A DNA stretch of 64,000 nucleotides. It comes from Sphingomonas sp. Leaf357 (GTDB lineage: Bacteria > Pseudomonadota > Alphaproteobacteria > Sphingomonadales > Sphingomonadaceae). A program made the position numbers and the translations under genes. Below are positions 17,344 to 25,829 of this stretch, piece after piece (the first letter of the stretch is position 1; every line of letters starts with the position of its first letter). The stretch covers positions 1,631,398 to 1,695,397 of the forward strand of contig NZ_LMPM01000001.1 in the NCBI RefSeq assembly GCF_001423845.1, given 5' to 3'. A model generated the notes under the pieces. The model ran no database searches, was not told the DNA's origin, and was given only the letters and a program-made list of their open reading frames with translations.

Positions 17344-17389
17344 TGCGCGATACATGGTCGCGATCCCGCCGAGCGCGTAAGGCCCTTCG

Positions 17390-18541
17390 ATGACCGAGAC
17401 CCATGATGACATCCGCGAATCCGTCCGCCGTCTGTGCGCGGATTTCCCCGGCAGCTACTGGCAGGCCAAGGATCGCGAACGCGCCTACCCCACCGAATTC
17501 GTCCGCACGCTGACCGACGCCGGCTTCCTGTCGGTGCTGATCCCGGAGGAATTTGGCGGCTCCGGCCTCGGCCTGGGGGCGGCGACCGCGATCCTCGAGG
17601 AAATCCATCGCTCGGGCTGCAACGGCGGCGCATGCCACGCGCAGATGTATGTGATGGGTACGCTGCTGAAACACGGCTCCGACGCGCAGAAGCGGACGTA
17701 CCTGCCCAGGATCGCGAGCGGCGAGCTGCGGCTTCAGGCGTTCGGCGTGACCGAACCGACCAGCGGTACCGATACCACGCGGATCCGCACCTTCGCCCGG
17801 CGGGATGGCGACGATTATGTCGTGTCGGGCCAGAAGATCTGGATCAGCCGCGCCGAGCATAGCGATCTGATGGTATTGCTCGTTCGCACCACGCCGCGCG
17901 AGGAGTGCGCCAAGCCCTCCGACGGAATGAGCGTCCTGCTGGTCGACATGCGCGACGCGATCGGCAACGGGCTGACCATCCGCCCGATCCGCACGATGCT
18001 CAACCATGCGACGACCGAATTGTTCTTCGACAATCTGCGCGTGCCCGCCGGCAATCTGCTCGGCGTGGAAGGCAAGGGGTTCCGCTACATTCTCGACGGC
18101 ATGAATGCCGAGCGCATCCTGATCGCCAGCGAATGCATCGGCGACGGGCGATTCTTCATCGATCGCGCCAGCGCCTATGCCGGCGAGCGCAGCGTGTTCG
18201 GCCGCGCGATCGGGGAAAACCAGGGCGTGCAATTCCCGATCGCGCGCGCGCACGTGCAACTCTCGGCGGCTGCGCTGATGGTCGACAAGGCGGCGGCGAT
18301 GTTCGACGCGGGCAAACCGTGCGGCACCGAGGCGAACATGGCCAAGATGCTGGCGTCCGAGGCGAGCTGGTACGCCGCCGATATGTGCGTTCAGACGCAT
18401 GGCGGGTTCGGCTTTGCGGAGGAATACGACATCGAGCGCAAGTTCCGTGAGACGCGATTGTATCAGGTCGCCCCGATCAGCACGAACCTGATCCTCAGCC
18501 ACGTCGCGACCCACGCGCTCAAGCTGCCGAAAAGTTTCTGA
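17390..18541 (+). CDS. Acyl-CoA dehydrogenase
   Basis: 383 aa, the standard length. The three domains are in order: N-terminal helices, a beta domain with QAFGVTEPTSGTDTTRIRT and DYVVSGQKIWIS (FAD/substrate site), and a C-terminal helical bundle with the FAD-contacting MCVQTHGGFGFAEEYDIER. It oxidises an acyl-CoA at the alpha-beta bond and passes electrons to ETF. It is followed, after a palindromic repeat, by a class III CoA-transferase gene, which would make the CoA ester; together they form a CoA-dependent oxidation step. The divergent amidase may provide the free acid. Confidence 0.9.
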   Translation: MTETHDDIRESVRRLCADFPGSYWQAKDRERAYPTEFVRTLTDAGFLSVLIPEEFGGSGLGLGAATAILEEIHRSGCNGGACHAQMYVMGTLLKHGSDAQKRTYLPRIASGELRLQAFGVTEPTSGTDTTRIRTFARRDGDDYVVSGQKIWISRAEHSDLMVLLVRTTPREECAKPSDGMSVLLVDMRDAIGNGLTIRPIRTMLNHATTELFFDNLRVPAGNLLGVEGKGFRYILDGMNAERILIASECIGDGRFFIDRASAYAGERSVFGRAIGENQGVQFPIARAHVQLSAAALMVDKAAAMFDAGKPCGTEANMAKMLASEASWYAADMCVQTHGGFGFAEEYDIERKFRETRLYQVAPISTNLILSHVATHALKLPKSF

Positions 18542-18550
18542 TGCCCTACG

Positions 18551-18648
18551 CTCACCCTCACCCTTCCGTCGCTGCGCTCCTCCCTCCCTCTCCCAACGGG
18601 AGAGGGAGGGGCCCGCGACACGCAGCGTCGTGGGAAGGGTGAGGGTCA
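18551..18648. repeat. Palindromic repeat, type C, next to a GTG start
   Basis: Outer arms CTCACCCTCACCCTTCC and GGGAAGGGTGAGGGTCA, with an inner hairpin of CTCCCTCTCCC and GGGAGAGGGAGG. The same family is at 7277-7363. It fills the gap between the acyl-CoA dehydrogenase and CoA-transferase genes; its right end (GTGAGGGT) lies just before the GTG start and may supply the ribosome binding site. Confidence 0.75.
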
Positions 18649-18652
18649 CATC

Positions 18653-19813
18653 GTGACCAACGGTCCCCTCGCCAACGTCCTCGTGATCGCGCTCGAACAG
18701 GCGGTCGCGGCACCGCTCTGCACGATGCGCCTCGCCGAAGCGGGTGCCCGCGTGATCAAGATCGAACGCGCCGAAGGCGATTTCGCGCGCGGTTACGACC
18801 ATGTCGTCCACGGCGAGAGCGCCTATTTCGCCTGGCTCAATCGCGGCAAGCAAAGCCTGACGCTCGACATCAAGCAGGCGGGAGACTCGGCCTTGCTCGA
18901 TCGCCTGATCGAGAGCGCCGACGTGTTCGTGCAGAACCTCGCGCCGGGCGCGACGGCGCGGGCCGGGATCGGATCGGCCGCGCTCCGCGCGCGCCATCCG
19001 CGCCTCGTCACCGTCGATATCTCCGGCTACGGCGAGGACGGCCCCGCCGCTGCCATGAAGGCCTATGATTTCCTGATCCAGTGCGAGACCGGCCTCGCGT
19101 CGATCACCGGGGGCGTCACCGAAGCGGGTCGCGTCGGCGTGTCGGTCGCCGACATCGCGTGCGGAATGAACGCGCATGCCGCGGTCCTGCAGGCGTTGCT
19201 GGCGCGCGAGAGGACCGGCGAAGGTGCCGGCATCGCCGTATCCCTGTTCGATTCGATCGCCGACTGGATGACGGTGCCGTTGCTGCATCACGATTATGCC
19301 GGCCGCGCGCCGCGGCGCGCCGGGCTGCATCATGCGACGATCGCGCCTTATGGCGCCTATGCCTGTGGCGACGGGCGGCAGGTGGTCCTGGCGATCCAGA
19401 ACGACCGCGAATGGCGCGGCTTCTGCGCGGACGTGCTGGGCGATATCGGGATCGCGACCGACGATCGCTTCGCGACCAATTCGCTGCGCTGCGAACATCG
19501 TCCCGCGCTCGACGCGACGATCGATGCGGTGTTCGGCGCGCTTGACGCCGCCACCGTGATCGCGCGCATGGCCGCCGCCGGCACGGCCTACGCCTCGCTG
19601 AACGACGTCGCCGATCTCTCGGTCCATCCGCAACTTCGCCGCGTCGAGGCGGACTCGCCGACCGGCCCGGTCGCGCTGCCGGCGTCGCCGGTGCGGTGGG
19701 CGGGCATTGCCGCGGCTGCCCTGCCGATCCCGGCACTGGGAGGCGACAGCGCGGCGATCCGGGCGGAATTCGCCGATCGATCGGACGCCGGGCCGGAAAA
19801 GGTGCCCGAATAG
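18653..19813 (+). CDS. CaiB/BaiF family (class III) CoA-transferase
   Basis: 386 aa with a GTG start. The N-terminus LANVLVIALEQAVAAPLCTMRLAEAGA and IKIERAEGD...RGYD match the family. The catalytic Asp is the one in VSVADIACG, near residue 166. These enzymes move CoA between carboxylic acids through a glutaryl-type anhydride on Asp. Paired with the acyl-CoA dehydrogenase upstream, it probably activates the acid that the dehydrogenase then oxidises. The C-terminus is a little variable and ends near the FAD oxidase gene. Donor and acceptor acids cannot be told from sequence. Confidence 0.88.
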   Translation: MTNGPLANVLVIALEQAVAAPLCTMRLAEAGARVIKIERAEGDFARGYDHVVHGESAYFAWLNRGKQSLTLDIKQAGDSALLDRLIESADVFVQNLAPGATARAGIGSAALRARHPRLVTVDISGYGEDGPAAAMKAYDFLIQCETGLASITGGVTEAGRVGVSVADIACGMNAHAAVLQALLARERTGEGAGIAVSLFDSIADWMTVPLLHHDYAGRAPRRAGLHHATIAPYGAYACGDGRQVVLAIQNDREWRGFCADVLGDIGIATDDRFATNSLRCEHRPALDATIDAVFGALDAATVIARMAAAGTAYASLNDVADLSVHPQLRRVEADSPTGPVALPASPVRWAGIAAAALPIPALGGDSAAIRAEFADRSDAGPEKVPE

Positions 19814-19869
19814 CGGGGACGAATTTCGCCGTGCTGGTTGAACGGCCCGGCCCCACCCACACCAATTTC

Positions 19870-21486
19870 ATGTCCTCGATCTCACAACCGCCGCCACCAC
19901 TTGCCGCCGACACGGCCGCTGGTGCGATCGCCGCCGATCTGCTCGCGCTGCTCGGCGTCGAGCGGGTCGAAACCGATCTTGAAAAACGGACCTTCTTCTC
20001 GACCGATCTCAGCCGCCGTGGCCCGACCGCGGCGGCGGTGATCCGGCCCGGCGATGCCGATCAGGTGGCGGCGGCGGTGAAGCTCTGCACGTCGCGCGGC
20101 GTGCCCGTCATCCCGCGCGGCGGCGGCTTTTCCTACACCGGGGGCTATGTTCCGGATCGGGCCGAAAGCGTCATCGTCGATCTTCGCGGGCTCGACCGGA
20201 TCGTCGAGATCAACCGCGACGACATGTACGTCGTGGTCGAAACCGGCTGTACCTGGCAGCGCCTGTACGAGGCACTGAAGGCGAAGGGGCTGCGCACGCC
20301 GTATTTCGGGCCGATGTCGGGCTATCATGCGACGGTCGGCGGGGCGCTCAGCCAGGGCTCGTTCTTCCTCGGCTCGTCGCAATATGGGCCGGTCGCCGAA
20401 TCCGTGCTGGCGATCGAGGTCGCGCTGGCCGACGGCACGCTGTTGCGGACCGGATCGTGGGGCGGCGGGGCAGGGGCCTCTCCCTTCTATCGCAGCTACG
20501 GACCCGATCTGACCGGTCTGTTCCTCGGCGATACCGGCGCGTTCGGCTTCAAGACCAAGGCTGTGCTGAAGCTCATTCCCTTTCCCGCCGCGCAGGGCTT
20601 TGCCAGCTTCGCCTTCAACGACGAAGCGACCGCGATCGCCGCCGTGTCCGCGATCGCTCGCACCGGCATCGCCGGCGAATGCTATTGCTGGGATCCGTAT
20701 TTCGTGAAGATCATGGCGAGCGCGACGACCGGTCTCGCCGAAGACCTGAAGCTGCTCGCCGGCGTCGCGCGCGGTGGCGGCGCGTCGAAGGTGCGCGGGC
20801 TGTTCAACGCCGCGCGGCTGGCGGCGGCGGGCAAGAGTTCGTTCGACGGCGACATCTATATGCTGAACCTGACGGCCGACGATCCGACGCGCGCCGGTGC
20901 GGATGCACGCATCGCCGTGCTGAAGCAGATCGCGAGCGAGGCCGGGGGGCGCGAGATGACCGCATCCGCGCCGATGGCGATGCGCGGCACGCCGTTCATC
21001 GACTTCAACACGCCCGACCGGCGCCGGCCGATGCGCAACTTGCCGACCCACGGTCTGTTGCCGCACTCCCGCCTTCCCGCCGTCAGCCGGGAGATCCGGG
21101 CGCTGTTCGATCGCCACCGCGAGGCGATGGAGCGGAACGGCATCGAAGTCGGGGTGATCTATTTCGGGGTCGGGATGCAGGCGGTCTGCGCCGAACCCTT
21201 ATTCTATTGGGACGATCACCAGCATTACCAGCATGATCGCATCGCCGAACGCAGCGATCTCGTCGCGCTCGACGAACAGCAAACGCCGGCCGCGACCGAC
21301 CTCGTCGCCGCGATCCGCAAGGAACTGGTGGCGATCTATGCGCGGTACGAAAGCGCCCATGTCCAGATCGGCAAGTCCTATCCCTGGCTGGAAACGCGGA
21401 GTGCCGCGGCGCAGGCGCTGATCCAGACCTTCAAGCGCGCGGTGGATCCGGACCGGCTGGTCAATCCGGGATCGCTCGGCCTGTGA
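19870..21486 (+). CDS. FAD-binding PCMH-type oxidase (4-cresol dehydrogenase/vanillyl-alcohol oxidase-like)
   Basis: 538 aa from the ATG at 19870; an in-frame GTG at 19831 is a possible longer start, with GGGGAC upstream. The PCMH FAD domain has VIPRGGGFSYTGGYVP (pyrophosphate loop) and GPMSGYHATVGGALSQG, followed by a cap domain and the family C-terminus DPDRLVNPGSLGL. Enzymes of this group oxidise p-hydroxybenzylic compounds, lactate, glycolate or aldonates. Lying 56 bp after the CoA-transferase on the same strand, it is probably in that operon. An aromatic alcohol or hydroxy acid is the likely kind of substrate, but this is inference. Confidence 0.8.
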   Translation: MSSISQPPPPLAADTAAGAIAADLLALLGVERVETDLEKRTFFSTDLSRRGPTAAAVIRPGDADQVAAAVKLCTSRGVPVIPRGGGFSYTGGYVPDRAESVIVDLRGLDRIVEINRDDMYVVVETGCTWQRLYEALKAKGLRTPYFGPMSGYHATVGGALSQGSFFLGSSQYGPVAESVLAIEVALADGTLLRTGSWGGGAGASPFYRSYGPDLTGLFLGDTGAFGFKTKAVLKLIPFPAAQGFASFAFNDEATAIAAVSAIARTGIAGECYCWDPYFVKIMASATTGLAEDLKLLAGVARGGGASKVRGLFNAARLAAAGKSSFDGDIYMLNLTADDPTRAGADARIAVLKQIASEAGGREMTASAPMAMRGTPFIDFNTPDRRRPMRNLPTHGLLPHSRLPAVSREIRALFDRHREAMERNGIEVGVIYFGVGMQAVCAEPLFYWDDHQHYQHDRIAERSDLVALDEQQTPAATDLVAAIRKELVAIYARYESAHVQIGKSYPWLETRSAAAQALIQTFKRAVDPDRLVNPGSLGL

Positions 21487-21504
21487 CACCCGGATAGCGG
21501 TCAC

Positions 21505-21531
21505 CGATGCAATCTTGCGCGAAACGCATCG
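21505..21531. promoter_or_regulatory. Inverted repeat upstream of LysR gene
   Basis: CGATGC-N15-GCATCG, in the 101-bp space before the LysR-type gene. LysR regulators commonly bind dyad sites of this size near their own promoters, so autoregulation is possible. Confidence 0.35.
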
Positions 21532-21587
21532 CCAACCTGTCATCCTTGCCTCGAAGGCATGTCACGCGACATGGATCGGAGGTCGTC

Positions 21588-22535
21588 ATGGAGATCCAAC
21601 AGCTACGTCACCTCATCGCCGCGGTCGAGCATCGCAACCTGCTCAAGGCTGCGGACAAGGCGTATATCTCGCAATCCGGGCTGAGCCGGAGTCTCAAGAG
21701 TCTCGAACATCGGCTCGGCGTGCCGCTGCTGATCCGTGGCCCCAAGGGCGTGGAGCCGACCATCTACGGTCTCACCGTGATCCGGCGGGCCAAGGTCATC
21801 CTCAACGAAGTGGCCAAATCGATCGCCGAGGTCCGCGCGTTGGAACAGGGCCGGATCGGCGAGACGACCTTCGGCATCACCCAGAATTACGCCAATTATC
21901 TAATGCCCGAATTGCTCGCGGCGCTGCACGCTGAACGGCCCGGCCTGCACGTCAACGTCGTCGCGGACGGGTTTCTCGAACTGGTCGACAAGGTGAAGTC
22001 GGAGGAGATCGATTTCGCCTTCGGCCTGATCGGGCGCATCCACCATAGCGACGGGATCGTCATCGAACCGTTGATGGAGAATCGCTCGCGCGTCTTCGCC
22101 GGCAGCCATCATCCGCTGGCCGGCAAGAGCGACATCTCGATCAAGGATCTCGCCGGCGCGCAATGGGCGATGCTGAGCAGCGAAAGCGTGCAGCGCGGCT
22201 TCGGCCTGTTTTTCGAGACACGCGGTCTGGCGGTCGCGCCGCAGATGCTCAAGAGCAATTCGATCGCCATGATCCGCCACGTCGTCGTCGCGTCCGATGC
22301 GTTGACGATCCTGCCGCAGGCCGTGGTCCAGCGCGAGATCGATTCGGGCGTGCTGGTCGCGCTGGATTGCGAAACGCCGGTCGAACGCACGCGGATCGGC
22401 CTGATCTTCCGCGACGGTGGATTAATCACGCCGCAGGCCGACGTTGTCGTGCAGGGCATTCGCGCCGCCGTGGCGCGGCACGCCGACACACCCGAAATCG
22501 TACCCGACCTTCCACGATTGGCTGCCGTAAAATGA
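21588..22535 (+). CDS. LysR family transcriptional regulator
   Basis: 315 aa from the ATG at 21588 with GGAGG 5 bases upstream (21578-21582); an in-frame ATG at 21507 lacks a site. The N-terminal winged HTH is clear (MEIQQLRHLIAAVEHRNLLKAADKAYISQSGLSRSLKSLE form), then a linker helix and a periplasmic-binding-like effector domain. It overlaps the DUF1838 gene by 4 nt (ATGA). It probably controls the acyl-CoA dehydrogenase/CoA-transferase/FAD oxidase genes and perhaps the amidase; an aromatic or acyl effector is likely but unknown. Confidence 0.9.
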   Translation: MEIQQLRHLIAAVEHRNLLKAADKAYISQSGLSRSLKSLEHRLGVPLLIRGPKGVEPTIYGLTVIRRAKVILNEVAKSIAEVRALEQGRIGETTFGITQNYANYLMPELLAALHAERPGLHVNVVADGFLELVDKVKSEEIDFAFGLIGRIHHSDGIVIEPLMENRSRVFAGSHHPLAGKSDISIKDLAGAQWAMLSSESVQRGFGLFFETRGLAVAPQMLKSNSIAMIRHVVVASDALTILPQAVVQREIDSGVLVALDCETPVERTRIGLIFRDGGLITPQADVVVQGIRAAVARHADTPEIVPDLPRLAAVK

Positions 22536-23290
22536 ATCCACTCGATTGCTATCGCCGTACGCTCACGTCGCTGGGGCCGGAGCCGACCGCTTGGTGGTAT
22601 CTCGGCACGACGACCTTCGCGGCGGAGGGGGTGCCCGAGATCGTCGTGAACCATGTCGAGACGGTGATGCTCTATCGAGCCGAGCCGGTCGACGACGACG
22701 CCTTCCGCGTGCCGTGGTGGGAAATCGGCCTGTTCCGCGACGCGATCACCGGTGAGGTCGCCCGCGACTGGACCAATCCGCTGACCGGGGCGACGCACGA
22801 AGCCGGGCGGACCTTCGAGGAGGGGCCATCGGGCTATACGATCCGCCGCCAGGGGGACGGCATCGCGCTGACTGATGCCGTGCAGGCCTTCGCGCGGCTC
22901 GACAAGGCCGAACTGACCGTCACCGAGCAGGACGGTCGCATCAGCATTCGCCAGGTCGAGGAAAAGGTCCGCTCCTTTCCCGGTCGCGATGGCATTCCGG
23001 ATCTTGACCAGGGGCAGGGCACCCGCTCGCGCACCGTGCTGCAATGGTTTGCCGACGCGGCCGATCTGGCCGGCGACTTGCCCAGCGTGCCCTCCACCGG
23101 CATCTACAGCTTCACGATCGGCGCGCCGCCTTGGCTGGGGATGGACGGCCGCCCGGGCGTGTTTTCGGTCAAGGGCCTGATGCACAAGGCCCCGCTCGAA
23201 AATCCGCTCAATCCGCGCGGCTGGGCCGACCTGAAACAGCTCTTCCCGCACTATTTCGACGGCGACACGATCCTGCCGCGCTGGAAGTAG
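22532..23290 (+). CDS. DUF1838-like protein
   Basis: 252 aa. The start overlaps the LysR stop (ATGA), so it is translated with the regulator. The segment VPWWEIGLFRDAITGE, then DWTNPLTGATHEAGRTFEEG, and GIYSFTIGAPPWLGM match the pattern of DUF1838 proteins, which tend to occur in catabolic clusters of proteobacteria. No signal peptide is present, although many relatives have a Tat signal. No catalytic motif is recognisable. A role in substrate binding or as an accessory hydratase is possible, not shown. Confidence 0.6.
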   Translation: MNPLDCYRRTLTSLGPEPTAWWYLGTTTFAAEGVPEIVVNHVETVMLYRAEPVDDDAFRVPWWEIGLFRDAITGEVARDWTNPLTGATHEAGRTFEEGPSGYTIRRQGDGIALTDAVQAFARLDKAELTVTEQDGRISIRQVEEKVRSFPGRDGIPDLDQGQGTRSRTVLQWFADAADLAGDLPSVPSTGIYSFTIGAPPWLGMDGRPGVFSVKGLMHKAPLENPLNPRGWADLKQLFPHYFDGDTILPRWK

Positions 23291-23299
23291 AACGCTCCT

Positions 23300-23387
23300 C
23301 CCGTCATCCCCGCGAAGGCGGGGATCCCGCTGCCTTGCCCCGCACTGGGAAGGAGAAGCGGGATACTCGCCTGCGCGAGGATGACGG
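23300..23387. repeat. Palindromic repeat, type B
   Basis: Imperfect inverted repeat: left arm CCGTCATCCCCGCGAAGGCG continuing GGGATCCCGCT, right arm AGCGGGATACTCGCCTGCGC continuing GAGGATGACGG. It lies between the converging DUF1838 and alpha/beta hydrolase genes and is of the same family as the element inside 27978-28073. It may serve as a transcription terminator for both. Confidence 0.7.
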
Positions 23388-23401
23388 AAATCGGTCTTCG
23401 G

Positions 23402-24181
23402 TTAGGCGGACACCTCGGCCAACTCCAGCACATGCCCCGCAATCACATCGGCATGCAGATCCAGCACCGCGCCACGCAATTCCGGCAGTTCGACGACGGT
23501 TGCATTGCGCATCAATCCCGCCGCCAGCCGCGAAGGCCCGGCCAGATGCCCCGCCGGATTGAGCACCGTCACCGTTTGCGTCACCTCCGCCAGCCGCTCG
23601 GGCAGGTCATGCTCGAACAGCGCCTCATGCGCCCACCACCCGTCCGGCCAGGCCTTCAGTTCATCGACGAAATTCTCGAACCCGCGCTCCAGCGACAGGC
23701 CGGCGGGGCGATCCGTTACCAGAAAGCGCCAGCGTTCCTCGAACTGCTCCAGCGTCTCGCCAAGTTCGTGCCGTGCCGCCAGCTTCGTGCGCCACGCGGC
23801 GAAATCCAGCGCCTGGAAATAGGGCACGCCTATGAACGTCATCCGGCCGATCCGCGCCGGATGCGCCAGCGCCAGTTCAACGGCGATCGACACACCGGTA
23901 TGATAGCCGAACAGATCGCACCGCCCGGGCAGCATGTCGGCGATCGCCTCGGCATAATCGGCGATCGTGCCTCCGATTGGTAACGCGTCGGATTCGCCAT
24001 ATCCCGGGGTATCGAGCGCGATGACATGGCGTTTCCCGTCGAGCGCGTCGAGCAACGCGCCGAAACTGCGCGACGAATAGGCCGTCGCGTGCAGGCAGAC
24101 GAGCGGCGTGCCGGCGACGGCCATATTCTCGCGTACATGTACCTGGCCATATCGGCCATCGCCATAGCGCCGGCGGATCAC
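23402..24181 (-). CDS. Alpha/beta hydrolase with His in the nucleophile position
   Basis: 259 aa. Fold motifs: CLHATAYSSRS (oxyanion loop), LDTPGYGESD, and the nucleophile elbow FGYHTG, where His94 stands for the usual Ser. The start (YGQVHVRENM) resembles the second domain of the tandem hydrolase at 10788-12464, and the elbow resembles its first domain (GTHTG). C-terminal LHADVIAGHVLE could supply a His. It overlaps the MaoC-like gene upstream by 4 nt. Either it uses His chemistry or a different reaction, or it is inactive; the conserved rest of the fold argues against decay. Confidence 0.8.
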   Translation of the reverse strand: MIRRRYGDGRYGQVHVRENMAVAGTPLVCLHATAYSSRSFGALLDALDGKRHVIALDTPGYGESDALPIGGTIADYAEAIADMLPGRCDLFGYHTGVSIAVELALAHPARIGRMTFIGVPYFQALDFAAWRTKLAARHELGETLEQFEERWRFLVTDRPAGLSLERGFENFVDELKAWPDGWWAHEALFEHDLPERLAEVTQTVTVLNPAGHLAGPSRLAAGLMRNATVVELPELRGAVLDLHADVIAGHVLELAEVSA

Positions 24182-24978
24182 GTGATCGTCGCGGTCATGG
24201 TCACGGTCCCCGTTTCGTCACGCACCCACAAGCTTTCGCCCGCCCGCGCGATCGTGACGTGGCGTCCTGCATACAATGGCGCGCGAGCGCGGAATGCGAA
24301 GCGGTTCGGCCGCACGCCCTCGCGCATGGCATGATCCAGCAACACCATGGCCTGCAACGGCCCATGCACGACCAGCGCCGGGTAGAGTTCGACGTCGCGC
24401 GCATATGCGAGATCGTAGTGGATGCGATGCGCGTTGAACGTCAGCGCGGAAAAGCGAAACAGCAACGGTGCGTCGATGCGCAGTTCGCGCGTGCTGTCCG
24501 GCGCAGGGCGATCGACCGATTTGGGCGGGCTGGGCGCGGCGATCGGCAGATAGACCACGTCCTGCTCTTCCTCGATCGCGGTCACGCCGTCGGCCATGAT
24601 CTGGTGCAGCAATGTTACGAAGATCATGCCGCCTTTGTCGATGATCGAGGTGATCGTGGTGCGTTTGACCAGCACCGCGCCGATCGGAACCGGGGCGAGG
24701 AAGTGCAGCCGCCCGCCGGCCCACATGCGGCGCGGGTGCGGGATCGGCGGCATGAACCCGCCGTCGTCACCCTTCGCGGGATGCCCGTCCGCGCCGAGCT
24801 TCGATTGGGGGGCGTCGGGCAGATGAAACAGCCAGTGCCCGAGCGGCGGCAGTTCGCCCGCCGGCCAATGCGCCCGGTCGCGATCGAGCGTCGCCGCCAG
24901 CCGGTCGAGCGGCGCGGCGGTGACCGTATCGATCGCCTCGATCGACCGGCCGACCCACGCGTCGAACGGCTCAACCAT
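24178..24978 (-). CDS. MaoC-like/FAS1-type acyl-CoA dehydratase (mesaconyl-C4-CoA hydratase-like)
   Basis: 266 aa from the ATG at 24978; a longer start at 25020 would overlap the upstream gene more. The first hot-dog-like half has PPLGHWLFHLPDAPQ, GGFMPPIPHPRRMWAGG, and the second has FRFSALTFNAHRIHYDLAYA with ALVVHGPLQAMVLLD, the hydratase motif of mesaconyl-C4-CoA hydratase and HTD2 proteins. It would hydrate or dehydrate a branched 3-hydroxyacyl-CoA. It is sandwiched between two alpha/beta hydrolase genes with overlaps of 4 and 8 nt, so all three are one operon. Confidence 0.8.
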   Translation of the reverse strand: MVEPFDAWVGRSIEAIDTVTAAPLDRLAATLDRDRAHWPAGELPPLGHWLFHLPDAPQSKLGADGHPAKGDDGGFMPPIPHPRRMWAGGRLHFLAPVPIGAVLVKRTTITSIIDKGGMIFVTLLHQIMADGVTAIEEEQDVVYLPIAAPSPPKSVDRPAPDSTRELRIDAPLLFRFSALTFNAHRIHYDLAYARDVELYPALVVHGPLQAMVLLDHAMREGVRPNRFAFRARAPLYAGRHVTIARAGESLWVRDETGTVTMTATIT

Positions 24979-25819
24979 CGAGGAAGTCGGCGATCGTCTT
25001 CCACATGCGATAACGCGCATTCTGCAGGTGGCCGTAATCGCCGCCCTCGGGCACGATCACCAGCGCCTTGTCGTGCGTCGCCAGACGTTCGAAGAAATCC
25101 GCGCGGCCCGATCCGCCCTGCATGTAATTCTGCATCCCCGCCGCGAAGCCGTAGAGCATCAGCGTCGGGCAGGTGATGCGATCGGCGACCGCCGCGACGC
25201 TGCCATTCTCGTTCTCGACGCGGATGCCGTTGGGCGAGCGCGGCTCTTCCGCCTCGGCCTGCGCGGCGAGCGCTTCGTGCGCCGACGCCTCCATGAACTC
25301 CAGTTCCAGCCGATCGCGGAAATAGGCGGCGGTGTTCGACCACCAATCATGCTTCTCCGGGAACGGCACGATGTTGCCGCCGCCGATCGCGGGATCGAGC
25401 ATCACCATCCGTCCGATCGTATCGGCGCGGGTCTCGGCATAGCGCGCGACGATCCGTCCGCCCCACGACCAGCCGAGCAGATGCGGTCGCGCGAAGCCTT
25501 GCGCGATCACCCAGTCGATCACCGTCGCGGTATCCTCGATCGCCTGTTCGGTCTGCACGCTGTGCGGATGGTCGGTCAGATCGCTGTCGCGGTAGCCGCG
25601 GATCGAGAAGGTGACGACGCCGAAGCCGCGCGCGACCAGAGCCTCCATGAACGAATAATCGCTGCGCCCGTCGAAGCTGAAATCATATCCCAATTGCCCC
25701 GAAAGGTTCGCACCCTGCACGAGGATGACGACATGATCGGGCTTTCCCTCCAGCCCCTTGGTCCGCACGGAAAGCTTGCCGGCGCGGCCGGGGATGAACA
25801 GGTCGGTGGCTGGTGTCAT
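24971..25819 (-). CDS. Alpha/beta hydrolase with intact GxSxG
   Basis: 282 aa. Motifs: VQGANLSGQ (oxyanion), FSIRGYRDSD, nucleophile elbow LGWSWGG with Ser, and a C-terminal GGDYGHLQNARY for the His. It lies 10 bp after the alcohol dehydrogenase gene and overlaps the MaoC-like gene by 8 nt. The short N-terminal GRAGKLSVRTKG and the residue order suggest an esterase or C-C hydrolase. The substrate is unknown. Confidence 0.82.
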   Translation of the reverse strand: MTPATDLFIPGRAGKLSVRTKGLEGKPDHVVILVQGANLSGQLGYDFSFDGRSDYSFMEALVARGFGVVTFSIRGYRDSDLTDHPHSVQTEQAIEDTATVIDWVIAQGFARPHLLGWSWGGRIVARYAETRADTIGRMVMLDPAIGGGNIVPFPEKHDWWSNTAAYFRDRLELEFMEASAHEALAAQAEAEEPRSPNGIRVENENGSVAAVADRITCPTLMLYGFAAGMQNYMQGGSGRADFFERLATHDKALVIVPEGGDYGHLQNARYRMWKTIADFLDG

Positions 25820-25829
25820 GCTGTCTTCC

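Noticed and set aside
17273..19633. 786-codon minus-strand frame
   Set aside because: Antisense to the acyl-CoA dehydrogenase and CoA-transferase genes; Arg/His-rich shadow.
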